A stretch of 64,000 bases of DNA from Pseudomonas costantinii (GCF_001870435.1 NZ_MDDR01000039.1:62001-126000); one strand, 5' to 3'. Shown: positions 32,872 to 40,940, counted from the first letter of the stretch. Notes: generated by a model from the letters alone, not told the origin. Program-made: numbers and translations.

Positions 32872-33822
32872 TCACATCAGCAGGTAAAGCAGGACAATAT
32901 TGACCACCAGCATCATCAACGCAGTCGGCAGTTGAGCCTTGATCACCGCGTTCTTGTCCGGCAACTCCAGCAACGCCGCCGGGACGATATTGAAGTTCGC
33001 GGCCATTGGGGTCATGAGCGTACCGCAGTAACCCGAGAACATTCCGATCGCCGCCATCACCGCCGGGTTACCGCCGTAGATACCCACCAGCACCGGCACG
33101 CCGACACCGCCCGTCATTACCGGGAAAGCCGCGAAACCGTTACCCATGATGACGGTGAATAGCGCCATGCCCAGCACATAAACCATCACCGCCACCAACT
33201 TGAAATCCAGATTGATGTAGGTGGTGGTGACATGGGCGACGGCCGTGCCGACCCCGGCTTCGTTGAACAAAAGCCCGAGCATTGCCAGCATCTGAGGCAG
33301 CACCATGGCCCAGCCCAGGGCTTCGGTCAGGCGGCGGGATTCGCGCAAGGCTTGCACAGGTGTGTCGCGGGTAAGCCAGCACGCCAAGCCAAGGGCAATC
33401 AAACAGCCAATGCCGAGAGAGACGAAGGTGGTGTTTTTGGGGTCCAGCAGCGGTACGCCGCCGATCTCCGTGTGCTTGAGCAATACCGAACCAATCACCG
33501 TGGTCAGGGGAATGGCCAACGCGGGGATAAACAATTTATGCCCCAAGCGCCCAGCACTGGCGCGGGCAGCCTTGTCATGCAATTGGCCATGTACACCTCG
33601 GCCCACACCGCCTAAACCTGCAATCAACGCCATCACCACAACGCCGACGCCAATGACCACCGACGGCAGGCGCTCCCCCACCAGGAAGGGAATGGCAAAG
33701 AGACACCAGAACAACGCGCTGGACCAGCGCTTGGGGTGGTTTCGATCCAGCAAAATCATGCCTGCAGTAATCAGCAACAAAACGCCGGCAAGCCAGTACA
33801 AATACTCAATGGAGATGATCAT
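32872..33822 (-). CDS. DUF979 membrane protein, probable 5-oxoproline transporter subunit
   Basis: This is a 316-residue inner-membrane protein with about nine hydrophobic segments. It is a DUF979 member (LYWLAGVLLLITAGMILLDR at the start, then VAVMVYVLGMALFTVIMGNG). It always pairs with DUF969. The start ATG overlaps the DUF969 stop by four bases. Linking it with pcp, the current family name for the pair is a 5-oxoproline transporter. Direct proof for this copy is lacking. Confidence 0.8.
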   Translation of the reverse strand: MIISIEYLYWLAGVLLLITAGMILLDRNHPKRWSSALFWCLFAIPFLVGERLPSVVIGVGVVVMALIAGLGGVGRGVHGQLHDKAARASAGRLGHKLFIPALAIPLTTVIGSVLLKHTEIGGVPLLDPKNTTFVSLGIGCLIALGLACWLTRDTPVQALRESRRLTEALGWAMVLPQMLAMLGLLFNEAGVGTAVAHVTTTYINLDFKLVAVMVYVLGMALFTVIMGNGFAAFPVMTGGVGVPVLVGIYGGNPAVMAAIGMFSGYCGTLMTPMAANFNIVPAALLELPDKNAVIKAQLPTALMMLVVNIVLLYLLM

Positions 33823-34535
33823 TGCGCAGCCTCCACTGGAGCGCCGGCGGCAGTCATATCGCGGGTGAGTCTTCGATCAAATCTATGCAGGCGAATCGCA
33901 TGGATGATAAAGGCACAGATCGCCGTCGGGATGCCCCACACAGCAATGTGCAACGGCTCCACATCAATCCCCGATCCCAGCAGGAACGTGTGCATCAGCG
34001 CAATCGCACCAAAAGCGACAAAGATGTCTTCGCCAAAAAACAGCCCGACGTTATCGGTCGCCGCACACATGGCCAATACTTTGTGGCGCAGTTTGTCCGG
34101 CAGCTTGCCGTAGCGTTTTTCCGCCGCGCCCTCGGCCATCGGCGCCAGCAGTGGCCGCACCATCTGCGGGTGCCCGCCCAGGCTGGTCAGCCCCATGGCC
34201 GCCGTGGACTCACGTACAAACAGGTAGATGATCAACAAGCGCCCAACCGTGGCACGCTCGAAACGTGCGATCCAGTTCTGCGCATGCAGGCGCAGGCCAT
34301 GGCGCTCCAGCAGGCCAATGACCGCCAGGGGCAATAACAAGATCAGTTGTAGGGCACGGGTCTGAAGGAAACCATCGCCCATGCTGGCGAGAATTCTTTC
34401 CAACGGAAAGTGCGCGGCGAGCCCGGTGACGATGGCGGCAGCAGTGACCACCAACAGCGGATTGAAGCGCAATACGAAGCCAACCACGATGACAAGTACG
34501 CCGATCAACGGCCATAGGTTCACAACAGTTTGCAT
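33819..34535 (-). CDS. DUF969 membrane protein, probable 5-oxoproline transporter subunit
   Basis: This is a 238-residue inner-membrane protein with about six to seven hydrophobic segments (VVNLWPLIGVLVIVVGFVLR first). It is a DUF969 member with the conserved YLFVRESTAAMGLTSLGGHP and GLFFGEDIFVAFGAI. I chose ATG 34535. A 12-codon upstream extension in the frame is less likely. It is the first gene of the DUF969-DUF979-pcp operon on the minus strand. Confidence 0.8.
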   Translation of the reverse strand: MQTVVNLWPLIGVLVIVVGFVLRFNPLLVVTAAAIVTGLAAHFPLERILASMGDGFLQTRALQLILLLPLAVIGLLERHGLRLHAQNWIARFERATVGRLLIIYLFVRESTAAMGLTSLGGHPQMVRPLLAPMAEGAAEKRYGKLPDKLRHKVLAMCAATDNVGLFFGEDIFVAFGAIALMHTFLLGSGIDVEPLHIAVWGIPTAICAFIIHAIRLHRFDRRLTRDMTAAGAPVEAAQ

Positions 34536-34875
34536 GACGATGAGGTCCTTGAATGCGCACTGCGGCGCCATTACAGCAGGATGTGAACAACGGGTTCACT
34601 GCGTGAAAGTGGCGTGCAGCCCGGCGCGGTTTTTATTGTTGACCTGGAAGGTCGAGCGTCAGTGGCGGCAACTTTGCTGCTTGGGGACTGGGGGTGTCCA
34701 ACAAGAAAAATTGTTGCTGCAAACCAATAATTCTTGTGGGTGATTGAAGGGCTGTATGTAACAAGATGTAGACAGACGGTCAGAGATTCGAGCATCTTAG
34801 CGCCGCCCGTTTATCGGGTGCGATGCTGACCTCGTCACACGCCTCTCTTATCACTGTTGTGGATATGGAAATTCA
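34536..34875. promoter_or_regulatory. Intergenic region between the DUF969 operon and the lipoprotein gene
   Basis: This is 340 bases between divergent genes, without a gene. It holds a CAACAA GAAAAA TTGTTG inverted repeat (34700-34717) upstream of DUF969 and a small hairpin around 34805-34825. I cannot assign a regulator. Confidence 0.3.
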
Positions 34876-35421
34876 ATGAAAACCCCTAAGGTCTTGTTCG
34901 CCCTCTCGTGCGCGGTTGCCCTGTCCATGCTTGGCGGTTGTGCAGCAAAAGTAAAAAGTGGCGGCAGCGACGCACTGGCCATCCCGGAATCCGCCAAGCA
35001 GAACCTCGTGGTTAGCATCAAAGGTGAAAACCAGGTGGAGCAAAACCCGGACTGGAACCTGCTCAAGCGCGACTGGAACAATGCGCTCCAGGTCGAAGCT
35101 CGCCAAGCTGGCTTCAACCTCAAAGAAAGCCCATCGGTGACCACCGGCACGGAAGACGGCGTGGGCATCAGCATCAACGTGAGCAAATTCCGCTACATCG
35201 AACCGGGCTCCCGGTACGTCGCAGGCGCTTTGGTGGGTAACGCATGGGTATTCTCGCGTGCCGACTTTTCCGACCTGAGATCCGGCGCACCGATCGGTAC
35301 ACGCACCTACGACACCTCATCGTCCGCCTGGGAAGGGATTGCCTCGGCCATGACGCAAAAGCAGGTTCAAGCGATTGCCAAACAGCTGATCAGTGATATC
35401 AAGAGCGCTAAAGCCAAGTAA
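34876..35421 (+). CDS. Lipoprotein, possible DUF4410 type
   Basis: This 181-residue protein has a lipoprotein signal (LSCAVALSMLGGCAAK, lipid Cys near residue 22). After it come LVVSIKGENQVEQNPDWNLL, EARQAGFNLKESPSVTTG and VGISINVSKFRYIEPGSRYV, with a long C-terminal helix rich in Lys (AIAKQLISDIKSAKAK). The layout resembles DUF4410 outer-membrane lipoproteins, but I am not certain. It is a single gene. Confidence 0.7.
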   Translation: MKTPKVLFALSCAVALSMLGGCAAKVKSGGSDALAIPESAKQNLVVSIKGENQVEQNPDWNLLKRDWNNALQVEARQAGFNLKESPSVTTGTEDGVGISINVSKFRYIEPGSRYVAGALVGNAWVFSRADFSDLRSGAPIGTRTYDTSSSAWEGIASAMTQKQVQAIAKQLISDIKSAKAK

Positions 35422-35428
35422 TTTTGGT

Positions 35429-35449
35429 GATGACGCCCAAGGCGTCATC
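35429..35449. terminator. Hairpin between convergent lipoprotein and GNAT genes
   Basis: A perfect 9-bp stem GATGACGCC/GGCGTCATC with loop CAA lies 8 bases after the lipoprotein stop. It overlaps the end of the GNAT gene. T-tracts are weak on both sides. Confidence 0.45.
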
Positions 35450-35870
35450 CCAGATGCTTCTGAAAAAAGTATCGCTGATGACCCGGCGGGTAATCAGCGA
35501 TGTGGCCAACCTCACTGAAGCCCAGCTTTCGATAAAAACCCGGTGCCTGAAAGCTGAAGGTGTCCAGCCAGATCCCCACGCATCCCCTTTGCCGTGCCAC
35601 TTCTTCTGCGGCGCGCATCAACTGCGTGCCGGCACCTTGGGTGCGCATCGAGTCAGGGACGCTCAAGAGTTCAATAAACAACCACCCGTAGGAGATTTGC
35701 CCGTAGAGCCCACCTACCACCTCCTGAGTGATCGGGTCGCGCAGCAAAATACCAACATTCTCAAATGCCATCTCACCGGTATGACTGAGGTTGTACGCCC
35801 TCAGTGGTTTGAGGATGGCCTCACGCTCCTGTGCCGTCACGTCGAACGACACTTCCATTGCCAACTCCAT
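35445..35870 (-). CDS. GNAT-family acetyltransferase
   Basis: This is a 141-residue acyl-CoA-dependent N-acetyltransferase. The acetyl-CoA loop is MRTQGAGTQLMRAAE (Q/RxxGxG/A type, about residues 74-88) after the beta-bulge IELLSVPDS. The C-terminal part has ARQRGCVGIWLDTFSFQAPG and the typical YRKLGFSEVGHI. The substrate is unknown. An ATG five codons downstream (MEVSFD) is an alternative start. Confidence 0.8.
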   Translation of the reverse strand: MELAMEVSFDVTAQEREAILKPLRAYNLSHTGEMAFENVGILLRDPITQEVVGGLYGQISYGWLFIELLSVPDSMRTQGAGTQLMRAAEEVARQRGCVGIWLDTFSFQAPGFYRKLGFSEVGHIADYPPGHQRYFFQKHLG

Positions 35871-36104
35871 CTCACGCTCCCAGGTTTGAGTTCAATCGCC
35901 CGCCAGTATGCCTGGCTCTCTCCGGCTTGAGCCGCGCCTCATAATCCCGGGGCGGCTGCACAGTTTACCATTGCGCGGAGTGTAATCCTGATCAGCCGTT
36001 TTTTTGAAGAAGGTGACGCAGACACGGCGATTCGAGCGTGCGCGCCCAGGATCGACCCGGTATTGTCGAATTCGATCAACGTTCACAGAAAAGGGGCAGC
36101 ACTG

Positions 36105-37532
36105 GTGATTTCTTCCGTTTCACCCACTCCAAACGTGCAAACCCGCTTGATTGCCCTGGTAGTCGCCGTGACCTTTTTCATGGAGAACCTCGACGCCACG
36201 GTAATCGCCACCGCACTGCCAACCATGGCGTCCGCCTTCGCAGTCACACCGGTCGACATGAACATCGGTATCACCGCGTACATTCTGGCCGTGGCGATTT
36301 TTATCCCGCTGTCCAGCTGGATCGCCGACCGTTTTGGCGCCCGCCGAGTGTTTGCTGGCGCGATCATCGTGTTTACCCTCGCCTCGCTGCTCTGCGGGTT
36401 GAGCCAAAGCCTCGAGATGTTCGTGATCGCACGGGTACTGCAGGGCATTGGCGGCGCGCTGATGGTGCCCGTAGGTCGTTTGGCTGTGCTGCGCAATACG
36501 GACAAAAAAGACCTGGTTAATATGATTGCGGTGATTACCTGGCCTGGCCTCGTAGCGCCGATTCTTGGGCCATTAGTGGGTGGATTGATCGTGACCCATG
36601 CATCGTGGCCCTGGATCTTTTACGTCAATTTGCCCTTGGGTGCGTTAGCGTTGATTGCCGCCCTTTTGCTGGTGCCAAAGGGGCGTGAGGCAAGCGTGCG
36701 CAAATTCGATGGCAAAGGTTTTGTATTGCTGGCAAGCGCCTGCGTGGCACTGCTTGGCGGGCTGGAATGGCTGGGCAGTCAGGCCCGAGAAATGCTGATC
36801 CCCGGTTTCGGACTAGTGGCCGCGGGCTTATTACTGGCAGTGTGGGCAGTGCAGCATTGCCGACATCATGCAGAACCTTTGTTGCCACTTCAGACTCTGT
36901 CGATCAATACGTTCCGGGTCAGCATTTTCGGTGGGTCGCTGTTCCGCCTGGCTATCAGCGCCCTACCCTTTTTGCTGCCGTTGTTGTTTCAGGTTGGTTT
37001 TGGCCTGTCTCCGGTGGATGCGGGGGCGTTGGTCCTGGCGGTTTTTGCCGGCAACCTCGCAATGAAACCGTTCACGACAGCCATCATGCAGCGCTTTGGG
37101 TTTCGCAAGGTGTTACTGGTGAATGGGGTCATCGGAGTCGCGCTGATTGCGGCCTGCGCCTTGTTCACTGCACAAACGCCCTTAGCGTTAATTGCTGTAG
37201 TGCTGTTTGTGGGTGGACTGTCACGTTCGATGCAGTTCACTTGCTATAACTCAATTGGGTTTGCAGATGTACCCAAGGCACGGATGAGCGAGGCGTCGGC
37301 ACTGTTCAGCATGGCGTTTCAGTTGGCCATGGGCATGGGGGTATCAATTGCAGCGTTGCTGTTGCGGGCATCCATGGTTGTGCAAGGGCATGAAGTGCAT
37401 GCCGGCGCCGGGGACTTTCGTGCGGCGTTCGTGGGGGTCGCGCTACTCGGGGTGCTGGGGTTGATTGACGTGTATCGATTACCTGCTGGAGCTGGAGAGA
37501 GCGTGCTCAATCGCTCCGGATCGGCTCGATAG
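36105..37532 (+). CDS. MFS drug/solute exporter, DHA2 type
   Basis: This 475-residue inner-membrane transporter has about 14 hydrophobic segments. The DHA2 signature in TM1-2 (FFMENLDATVIATALPTMAS) and the motif A loop (SSWIADRFGARRVF) are clear, and motif C-like GIGGALMVPVGRLAV lies in TM4-5. I chose GTG 36105 with AGGGG eight bases upstream. An earlier TTG (36063) and later in-frame starts remain possible. Likely substrates are drugs or organic solutes, and none can be named. Confidence 0.85.
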   Translation: MISSVSPTPNVQTRLIALVVAVTFFMENLDATVIATALPTMASAFAVTPVDMNIGITAYILAVAIFIPLSSWIADRFGARRVFAGAIIVFTLASLLCGLSQSLEMFVIARVLQGIGGALMVPVGRLAVLRNTDKKDLVNMIAVITWPGLVAPILGPLVGGLIVTHASWPWIFYVNLPLGALALIAALLLVPKGREASVRKFDGKGFVLLASACVALLGGLEWLGSQAREMLIPGFGLVAAGLLLAVWAVQHCRHHAEPLLPLQTLSINTFRVSIFGGSLFRLAISALPFLLPLLFQVGFGLSPVDAGALVLAVFAGNLAMKPFTTAIMQRFGFRKVLLVNGVIGVALIAACALFTAQTPLALIAVVLFVGGLSRSMQFTCYNSIGFADVPKARMSEASALFSMAFQLAMGMGVSIAALLLRASMVVQGHEVHAGAGDFRAAFVGVALLGVLGLIDVYRLPAGAGESVLNRSGSAR

Positions 37533-37625
37533 CGAAGAATCCTGAACACGACCTATACTCAGTGATGACGTTGCGCGTTTCTGCGCAGCGCTTACGGCAC
37601 TATTGCCGATAGAGAGGGTGCCGCT

Positions 37626-37727
37626 ATGTACGCCGGACAAACGGATATGACGACGAATGGTGTAATACGATGTCAGCTGGTTGTTCAAATCATCTGCCTG
37701 CTGTCGGTGGCCACGCTTTTCTGCTGA
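37626..37727 (+). CDS. Candidate small membrane protein, 33 aa
   Basis: The ORF encodes MYAGQTDMTTNGVIRC, then a hydrophobic C-terminus (QLVVQIICLLSVATLFC) long enough for one membrane helix. A GAGG sequence lies 8 bases before the ATG, and a second ATG at codon 8 gives a 26-residue form. Three cysteines are present. The promoter-like CTATACT lies 66 bases upstream and the terminator about 90 bases downstream. Coding is not proven. It could be chance in a small RNA. Confidence 0.35.
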   Translation: MYAGQTDMTTNGVIRCQLVVQIICLLSVATLFC

Positions 37728-37816
37728 CTAATCGGTCACACCTGCCCTCACAATGTCAGTCTTGGACACCAACGCTGGCGCTCTCCCAAAACCCAGCTTC
37801 TCGTGAACATCCTTTT

Positions 37817-37850
37817 AAGCCCGCGCTCCCCATCGCGGGCTTTTCTTTGT
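37817..37850 (+). terminator. Intrinsic terminator
   Basis: A perfect 9-bp stem AAGCCCGCG/CGCGGGCTT with an 8-base loop is followed by TTCTTTG on the + strand. No annotated + strand gene ends here other than the candidate small ORF, since the MFS gene stops 285 bases earlier. Confidence 0.8.
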
Positions 37851-37977
37851 CTGTGTTTTGGTCGCGCATCCCAACTGCACTGGACCAAGCGCCCCTATAC
37901 CCGATTCCGAATACCCGACTATAGGTGCGCCTTTCGCCATCAAATCAGAAATTGTTGAGTGCAGTTTGATTGCTGGA

Positions 37978-38898
37978 TCAATCTGAGGCGGGGTTCGGCT
38001 TTGAGAAATCCTGCTTTGGTTTGCTCTGACTAAGAACGAACCAGACGGCTAAACCAATCAGCCCGCCACCGTACAAATGCGCGACCGAAAATTTTTCATC
38101 GAGGAACATCACTCCCCACAAGACGCCAAACAGAGGGACAAGAAAAGTCACGGTTAACGAACGTATCGGCCCGATATCAGCGATTAAGCGAAAATACAGA
38201 ATGTATGCACACGCGGTACAGATGAAACCCAGCGCAACCAACGTTATCCAAACCTCTGGGTTACCCCAGGTTGCAGGTGGATTTATTGCGGCCGAGATTC
38301 CGAAGAAAGGCGCAAGAAATAGTGTCGCACCAATCTGACTGCCAAAAGCGACGAGTTTCGCGTCCAACCCGCCCCTGTCAGCGACCCATCGTTTAGTCAG
38401 AAATCCGGCCGCGCCGTAGCAACTCGTCGCGACTAAGCACGCCAGTGCGCCCATGGACGCACTCACTGAAAGTGTTACGGGACCGGTACTCGTCAGCAGT
38501 GTAATACCTATCAACCCAATTAAGACGCCAGCGCCCTTTTTCAATGTCAACGACTCGCCGAAACACATCCAGCCGATAAGCACCCCCATCAGCGGGGTTG
38601 TCGCGTTGAAAATTGCCGAATAACCGGCAGGTAACAGCCGTGCTGCCACGCTATACATCAAAAATGGAATGCCAGAATTAATAACGCCCAAGACCATAAT
38701 CTCCTTGAGCTTTCCTTTGAAGTCGACCTTGGTTTTTAAGATGGCGAGGATGACGATCAGGCCAAAGGCGCCTACTAACACACGAAAAAATGCAGTCGGT
38801 AATGCCCCCAAAACAGGAGCCGAGATTCGCATGAAGAGAAAACTGGCGCCCCAAATCGCCGCCAGAACAAGTAGCCGAACGTAGTCGGATAATTTCAT
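37978..38898 (-). CDS. EamA/DMT-family exporter
   Basis: This 306-residue inner-membrane protein has ten hydrophobic segments in two EamA repeats, starting LLVLAAIWGASFLFMRISAP. The second repeat begins near LACLVATSCYGAAGFLTKRW and a typical late motif is VTFLVPLFGVLWGVMFLDEK. Family members export amino acids or metabolites, and the substrate here is unknown. Its base composition looks lower in GC, especially at third positions, than its neighbours, and it lies beside an integrase fragment at tRNA-Val, so it may be acquired DNA. A hairpin with a U8 tract lies 28 bases before its start. Confidence 0.88.
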   Translation of the reverse strand: MKLSDYVRLLVLAAIWGASFLFMRISAPVLGALPTAFFRVLVGAFGLIVILAILKTKVDFKGKLKEIMVLGVINSGIPFLMYSVAARLLPAGYSAIFNATTPLMGVLIGWMCFGESLTLKKGAGVLIGLIGITLLTSTGPVTLSVSASMGALACLVATSCYGAAGFLTKRWVADRGGLDAKLVAFGSQIGATLFLAPFFGISAAINPPATWGNPEVWITLVALGFICTACAYILYFRLIADIGPIRSLTVTFLVPLFGVLWGVMFLDEKFSVAHLYGGGLIGLAVWFVLSQSKPKQDFSKPNPASD

Positions 38899-38920
38899 AG
38901 GCTGCCTTCGTCACTGTTCG

Positions 38921-39016
38921 TTAACTAAAAAAAACCCAAGAACTGCTCGGCTTATGCAGTGCGTTCCGAATAGTTCTTGGAGTCATTAAGGGGAACGGCT
39001 TAGATACGCGGGCCAT
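38921..39016 (-). CDS. Candidate leader peptide of the EamA exporter gene, 31 aa
   Basis: An ORF starts at ATG 39016 with AGGGGG about 5 bases upstream. It encodes MARVSKPFPLMTPRTIRNAL, then HKPSSSWVFFS. Its last codons run through the 3' arm and U-tract of the hairpin at 38927-38980. Ribosome movement on it would open the hairpin and allow read-through into the exporter gene. This is an inference from overlap only. It may be a chance ORF. Confidence 0.25.
   Translation of the reverse strand: MARVSKPFPLMTPRTIRNALHKPSSSWVFFS
38927..38980 (-). terminator. Hairpin with U8 tract upstream of the EamA gene (terminator or attenuator)
   Basis: On the minus strand, CCAAGAACT pairs with AGTTCTTGG, continued by an inner stem (ATTCGG/CCGAGC), and TTTTTTTT follows. 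The structure ends 28 bases ahead of the EamA ATG, so it would end transcription before that gene unless disrupted. Confidence 0.7.
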
Positions 39017-39087
39017 GGTGCCCCCTCTAAGTTTGGTGCTTCACAGTAAGCGTGTTTGCGATGGGCACACACCCCGATTCTTGCTGC

Positions 39088-39240
39088 CGAAAAGATGTTT
39101 ACGAACAGCAGGGATTTGCACAGGAATACATACAGGCGCTCATGGGTCACGCGGACGAGAAGATGACGAAGCACTATCAGGAGGGGCACGACGAAAAGAA
39201 GATCGAGTACCTGGAGGTGGGCGCCGAATTGGCGTTCTGA
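39088..39240 (+). pseudogene. C-terminal fragment of a phage-type tyrosine integrase
   Basis: About 50 residues of integrase C-terminus remain: DVYEQQGFAQEYIQALMGHA, DEKMTKHYQEGHDEKK and IEYLEVGAELAF. MGHADEKMT holds the catalytic His, and the catalytic Tyr is in KHYQEGH. The rest of the enzyme (arm-binding and Arg-containing core) is absent, and the 5' part of the open frame is unrelated. It reads toward tRNA-Val(GAC), 99 bases away, the usual place for an integrated element. This is the scar of a lost element. Confidence 0.8.
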
Positions 39241-39246
39241 GGTGGG

Positions 39247-39268
39247 AGTTTTGCAAAAGTTTTGCAAA
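39247..39268. repeat. Tandem 11-bp direct repeat after the integrase fragment
   Basis: AGTTTTGCAAA occurs twice without a gap, right after the integrase stop and before the tRNA-Val. Such repeats near integrase genes can be binding sites of Int or Xis. Here they would be a relic. Confidence 0.5.
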
Positions 39269-39277
39269 TCGAAGGCA

Positions 39278-39310
39278 ACAAAAAAGGGCCCACCTTTCGG
39301 TGAGCCCTTC
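39278..39310 (-). terminator. Terminator of tRNA-Val(GAC)
   Basis: On the minus strand an 11-bp stem with one mismatch (AAGGGCTCACC/GGTGGGCCCTT, GAAA loop) is followed by a run of T. Confidence 0.8.
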
Positions 39311-39338
39311 TAGACCGCCCAGCAGAGCGGATTTTGTT

Positions 39339-39415
39339 TGGTAGGCGCGATTGGACTCGAACCAACGACCCCCACCATGTCAAGGTGGTGCTCTAACCAA
39401 CTGAGCTACGTGCCT
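39339..39415 (-). tRNA. tRNA-Val(GAC)
   Basis: This 77-base cloverleaf with encoded CCA has an anticodon loop UUGACAU with GAC and a GUUCGAGUC T-loop. The acceptor stem AGGCACG/CGCGCCU has an A5-C68 mismatch. The 3' end is next to the integrase fragment. The gene appears functional apart from the mismatch. Confidence 0.93.
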
Positions 39416-39599
39416 GCTGTGAGGCGGCATTCTACGGAATTCCGGAGGGGTGTCAACATCTTTTTTGCAGCTAACCCTATGAATATGCGAATTTTTTATT
39501 GGCTGCGGGCACACCTCTAGTTTTCGGGTGGCTGGCAGGCAATTTTCAACTCAGGTAGGATCGGAGCACTCGTAAAAAATATAAAACAGAGGTTCCAGG

Positions 39600-40883
39600 A
39601 TGGCGAACACCCCCTACCCCCAGTCGTATTATGCCGCGTCCGCGAATGCGGTTCCGCCTCGCCCGGTGCTGCAAGGCGAAGTCGAAACCGATGTCTGCGT
39701 GATTGGTGCCGGCTATACCGGGCTTTCCAGCGCGCTGTTTCTGCTGGAGAACGGTTTTCGCGTAACGGTGCTGGAAGCCGCCAAGGTGGGCTTTGGTGCC
39801 TCGGGCCGTAATGGCGGGCAGATCGTCAACAGCTACAGCCGCGACATTGACGTGATCGAGCGCAGTGTCGGCCCCAAGCAGGCGCAATTGCTGGGGCACA
39901 TGGCGTTTGAAGGCGGCAAGATCATTCGCGAGCGAGTAGCCAAGTATCAGATCCAATGCGACTTGAAGGACGGAGGCGTATTTGCTGCGCTCAACAGCAA
40001 GCACATGGGCCACCTGGAGTCGCAGAAGCGCCTATGGGAGCGCTACGGCCACACCCAACTGGAATTGCTCGACGAACGTCGCATCCGCGAAGTGGTGGCC
40101 TGCGACAACTATGTCGGCGGCTTGCTGGACATGAGTGGTGGGCATATTCACCCCCTCAACCTGGCACTGGGTGAGGCGGCGGCCGTGGAGTCCCTGGGCG
40201 GTACGATCTACGAACAATCGGCAGCGCTGCGTATCGAGCGTGGCGCCAACCCAGTGGTGCACACCGCCGAGGGCAAGGTCAGGGCCAAGTTCATCATCGT
40301 CGCAGGCAACGCCTACCTGGGGAACCTGGTGCCGGAGTTGGCGGCCAAGTCGATGCCATGCGGTACACAGGTGATCACCACCGCACCGCTGGGCGATGAA
40401 CTGGCCAAGACGTTACTGCCGCAGGATTACTGCGTCGAAGACTGCAATTACTTGCTCGACTACTACCGCCTCACCAGCGACAAACGCCTGATCTTTGGCG
40501 GCGGCGTAGTGTATGGCGCGCGCGATCCGGCAAATATTGAGGCCATCATCCGCCCGAAGATGCTCAAGGCCTTCCCGCAACTCAAGGATGTGAAGATCGA
40601 TTACGCCTGGACCGGCAACTTCCTACTAACCTTGTCGCGCCTGCCGCAGGTAGGTCGCCTGGGCGATAACATCTATTACTCCCAAGGCTGCAGCGGCCAT
40701 GGCGTGACGTATACGCACCTGGCAGGCAAGGTGCTGGCGGAGGCGCTGAGAGGCCAGGCAGAGCGTTTTGACGCGTTTGCTGACCTGCCACACTATCCGT
40801 TCCCGGGCGGGCAACTGTTGCGCACACCGTTTGCAGCACTGGGGGCTTGGTATTACGGGCTGCGGGATAAGCTGGGGTTCTGA
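39600..40883 (+). CDS. puuB: FAD-dependent oxidase, PuuB/gamma-glutamylputrescine type
   Basis: This is a 427-residue flavoprotein of the DAO family. The dinucleotide motif is VCVIGAGYTGLSSALFLLE (GxGxxG at about 36-41), followed by the FAD-linked SGRNGGQIVNSYSRD. The C-terminus has the SQGCSGHGVTYTHLAGK motif. It probably oxidises gamma-glutamylputrescine in polyamine catabolism. A related amine oxidase is the alternative. It is a single gene between tRNA genes. The signal upstream is unclear. Confidence 0.8.
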   Translation: MANTPYPQSYYAASANAVPPRPVLQGEVETDVCVIGAGYTGLSSALFLLENGFRVTVLEAAKVGFGASGRNGGQIVNSYSRDIDVIERSVGPKQAQLLGHMAFEGGKIIRERVAKYQIQCDLKDGGVFAALNSKHMGHLESQKRLWERYGHTQLELLDERRIREVVACDNYVGGLLDMSGGHIHPLNLALGEAAAVESLGGTIYEQSAALRIERGANPVVHTAEGKVRAKFIIVAGNAYLGNLVPELAAKSMPCGTQVITTAPLGDELAKTLLPQDYCVEDCNYLLDYYRLTSDKRLIFGGGVVYGARDPANIEAIIRPKMLKAFPQLKDVKIDYAWTGNFLLTLSRLPQVGRLGDNIYYSQGCSGHGVTYTHLAGKVLAEALRGQAERFDAFADLPHYPFPGGQLLRTPFAALGAWYYGLRDKLGF

Positions 40884-40893
40884 CAAAACTGCG

Positions 40894-40918
40894 GGAGCCG
40901 GTTCTCCGGCTCCTTCAA
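40894..40918 (+). terminator. Possible terminator of puuB
   Basis: A perfect 8-bp stem GGAGCCGG/CCGGCTCC with a TTCT loop lies 10 bases after the stop. The U-tract is short. Confidence 0.55.
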
Positions 40919-40940
40919 AGAATTGCTAAATCGTAGAAAC

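Larger units (their letters stand above)
37533..37977 (+). other. Intergenic region with a possible small transcript
   Basis: 445 bases without a standard gene. It has a sigma-S-like -10 element CTATACT (37553-37559), a small ORF (37626-37727, listed separately) and a strong terminator at 37817-37842. Together these could be a transcript of about 280 bases that is a small RNA, a small mRNA, or both. No conserved RNA family was recognised. Confidence 0.4.
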
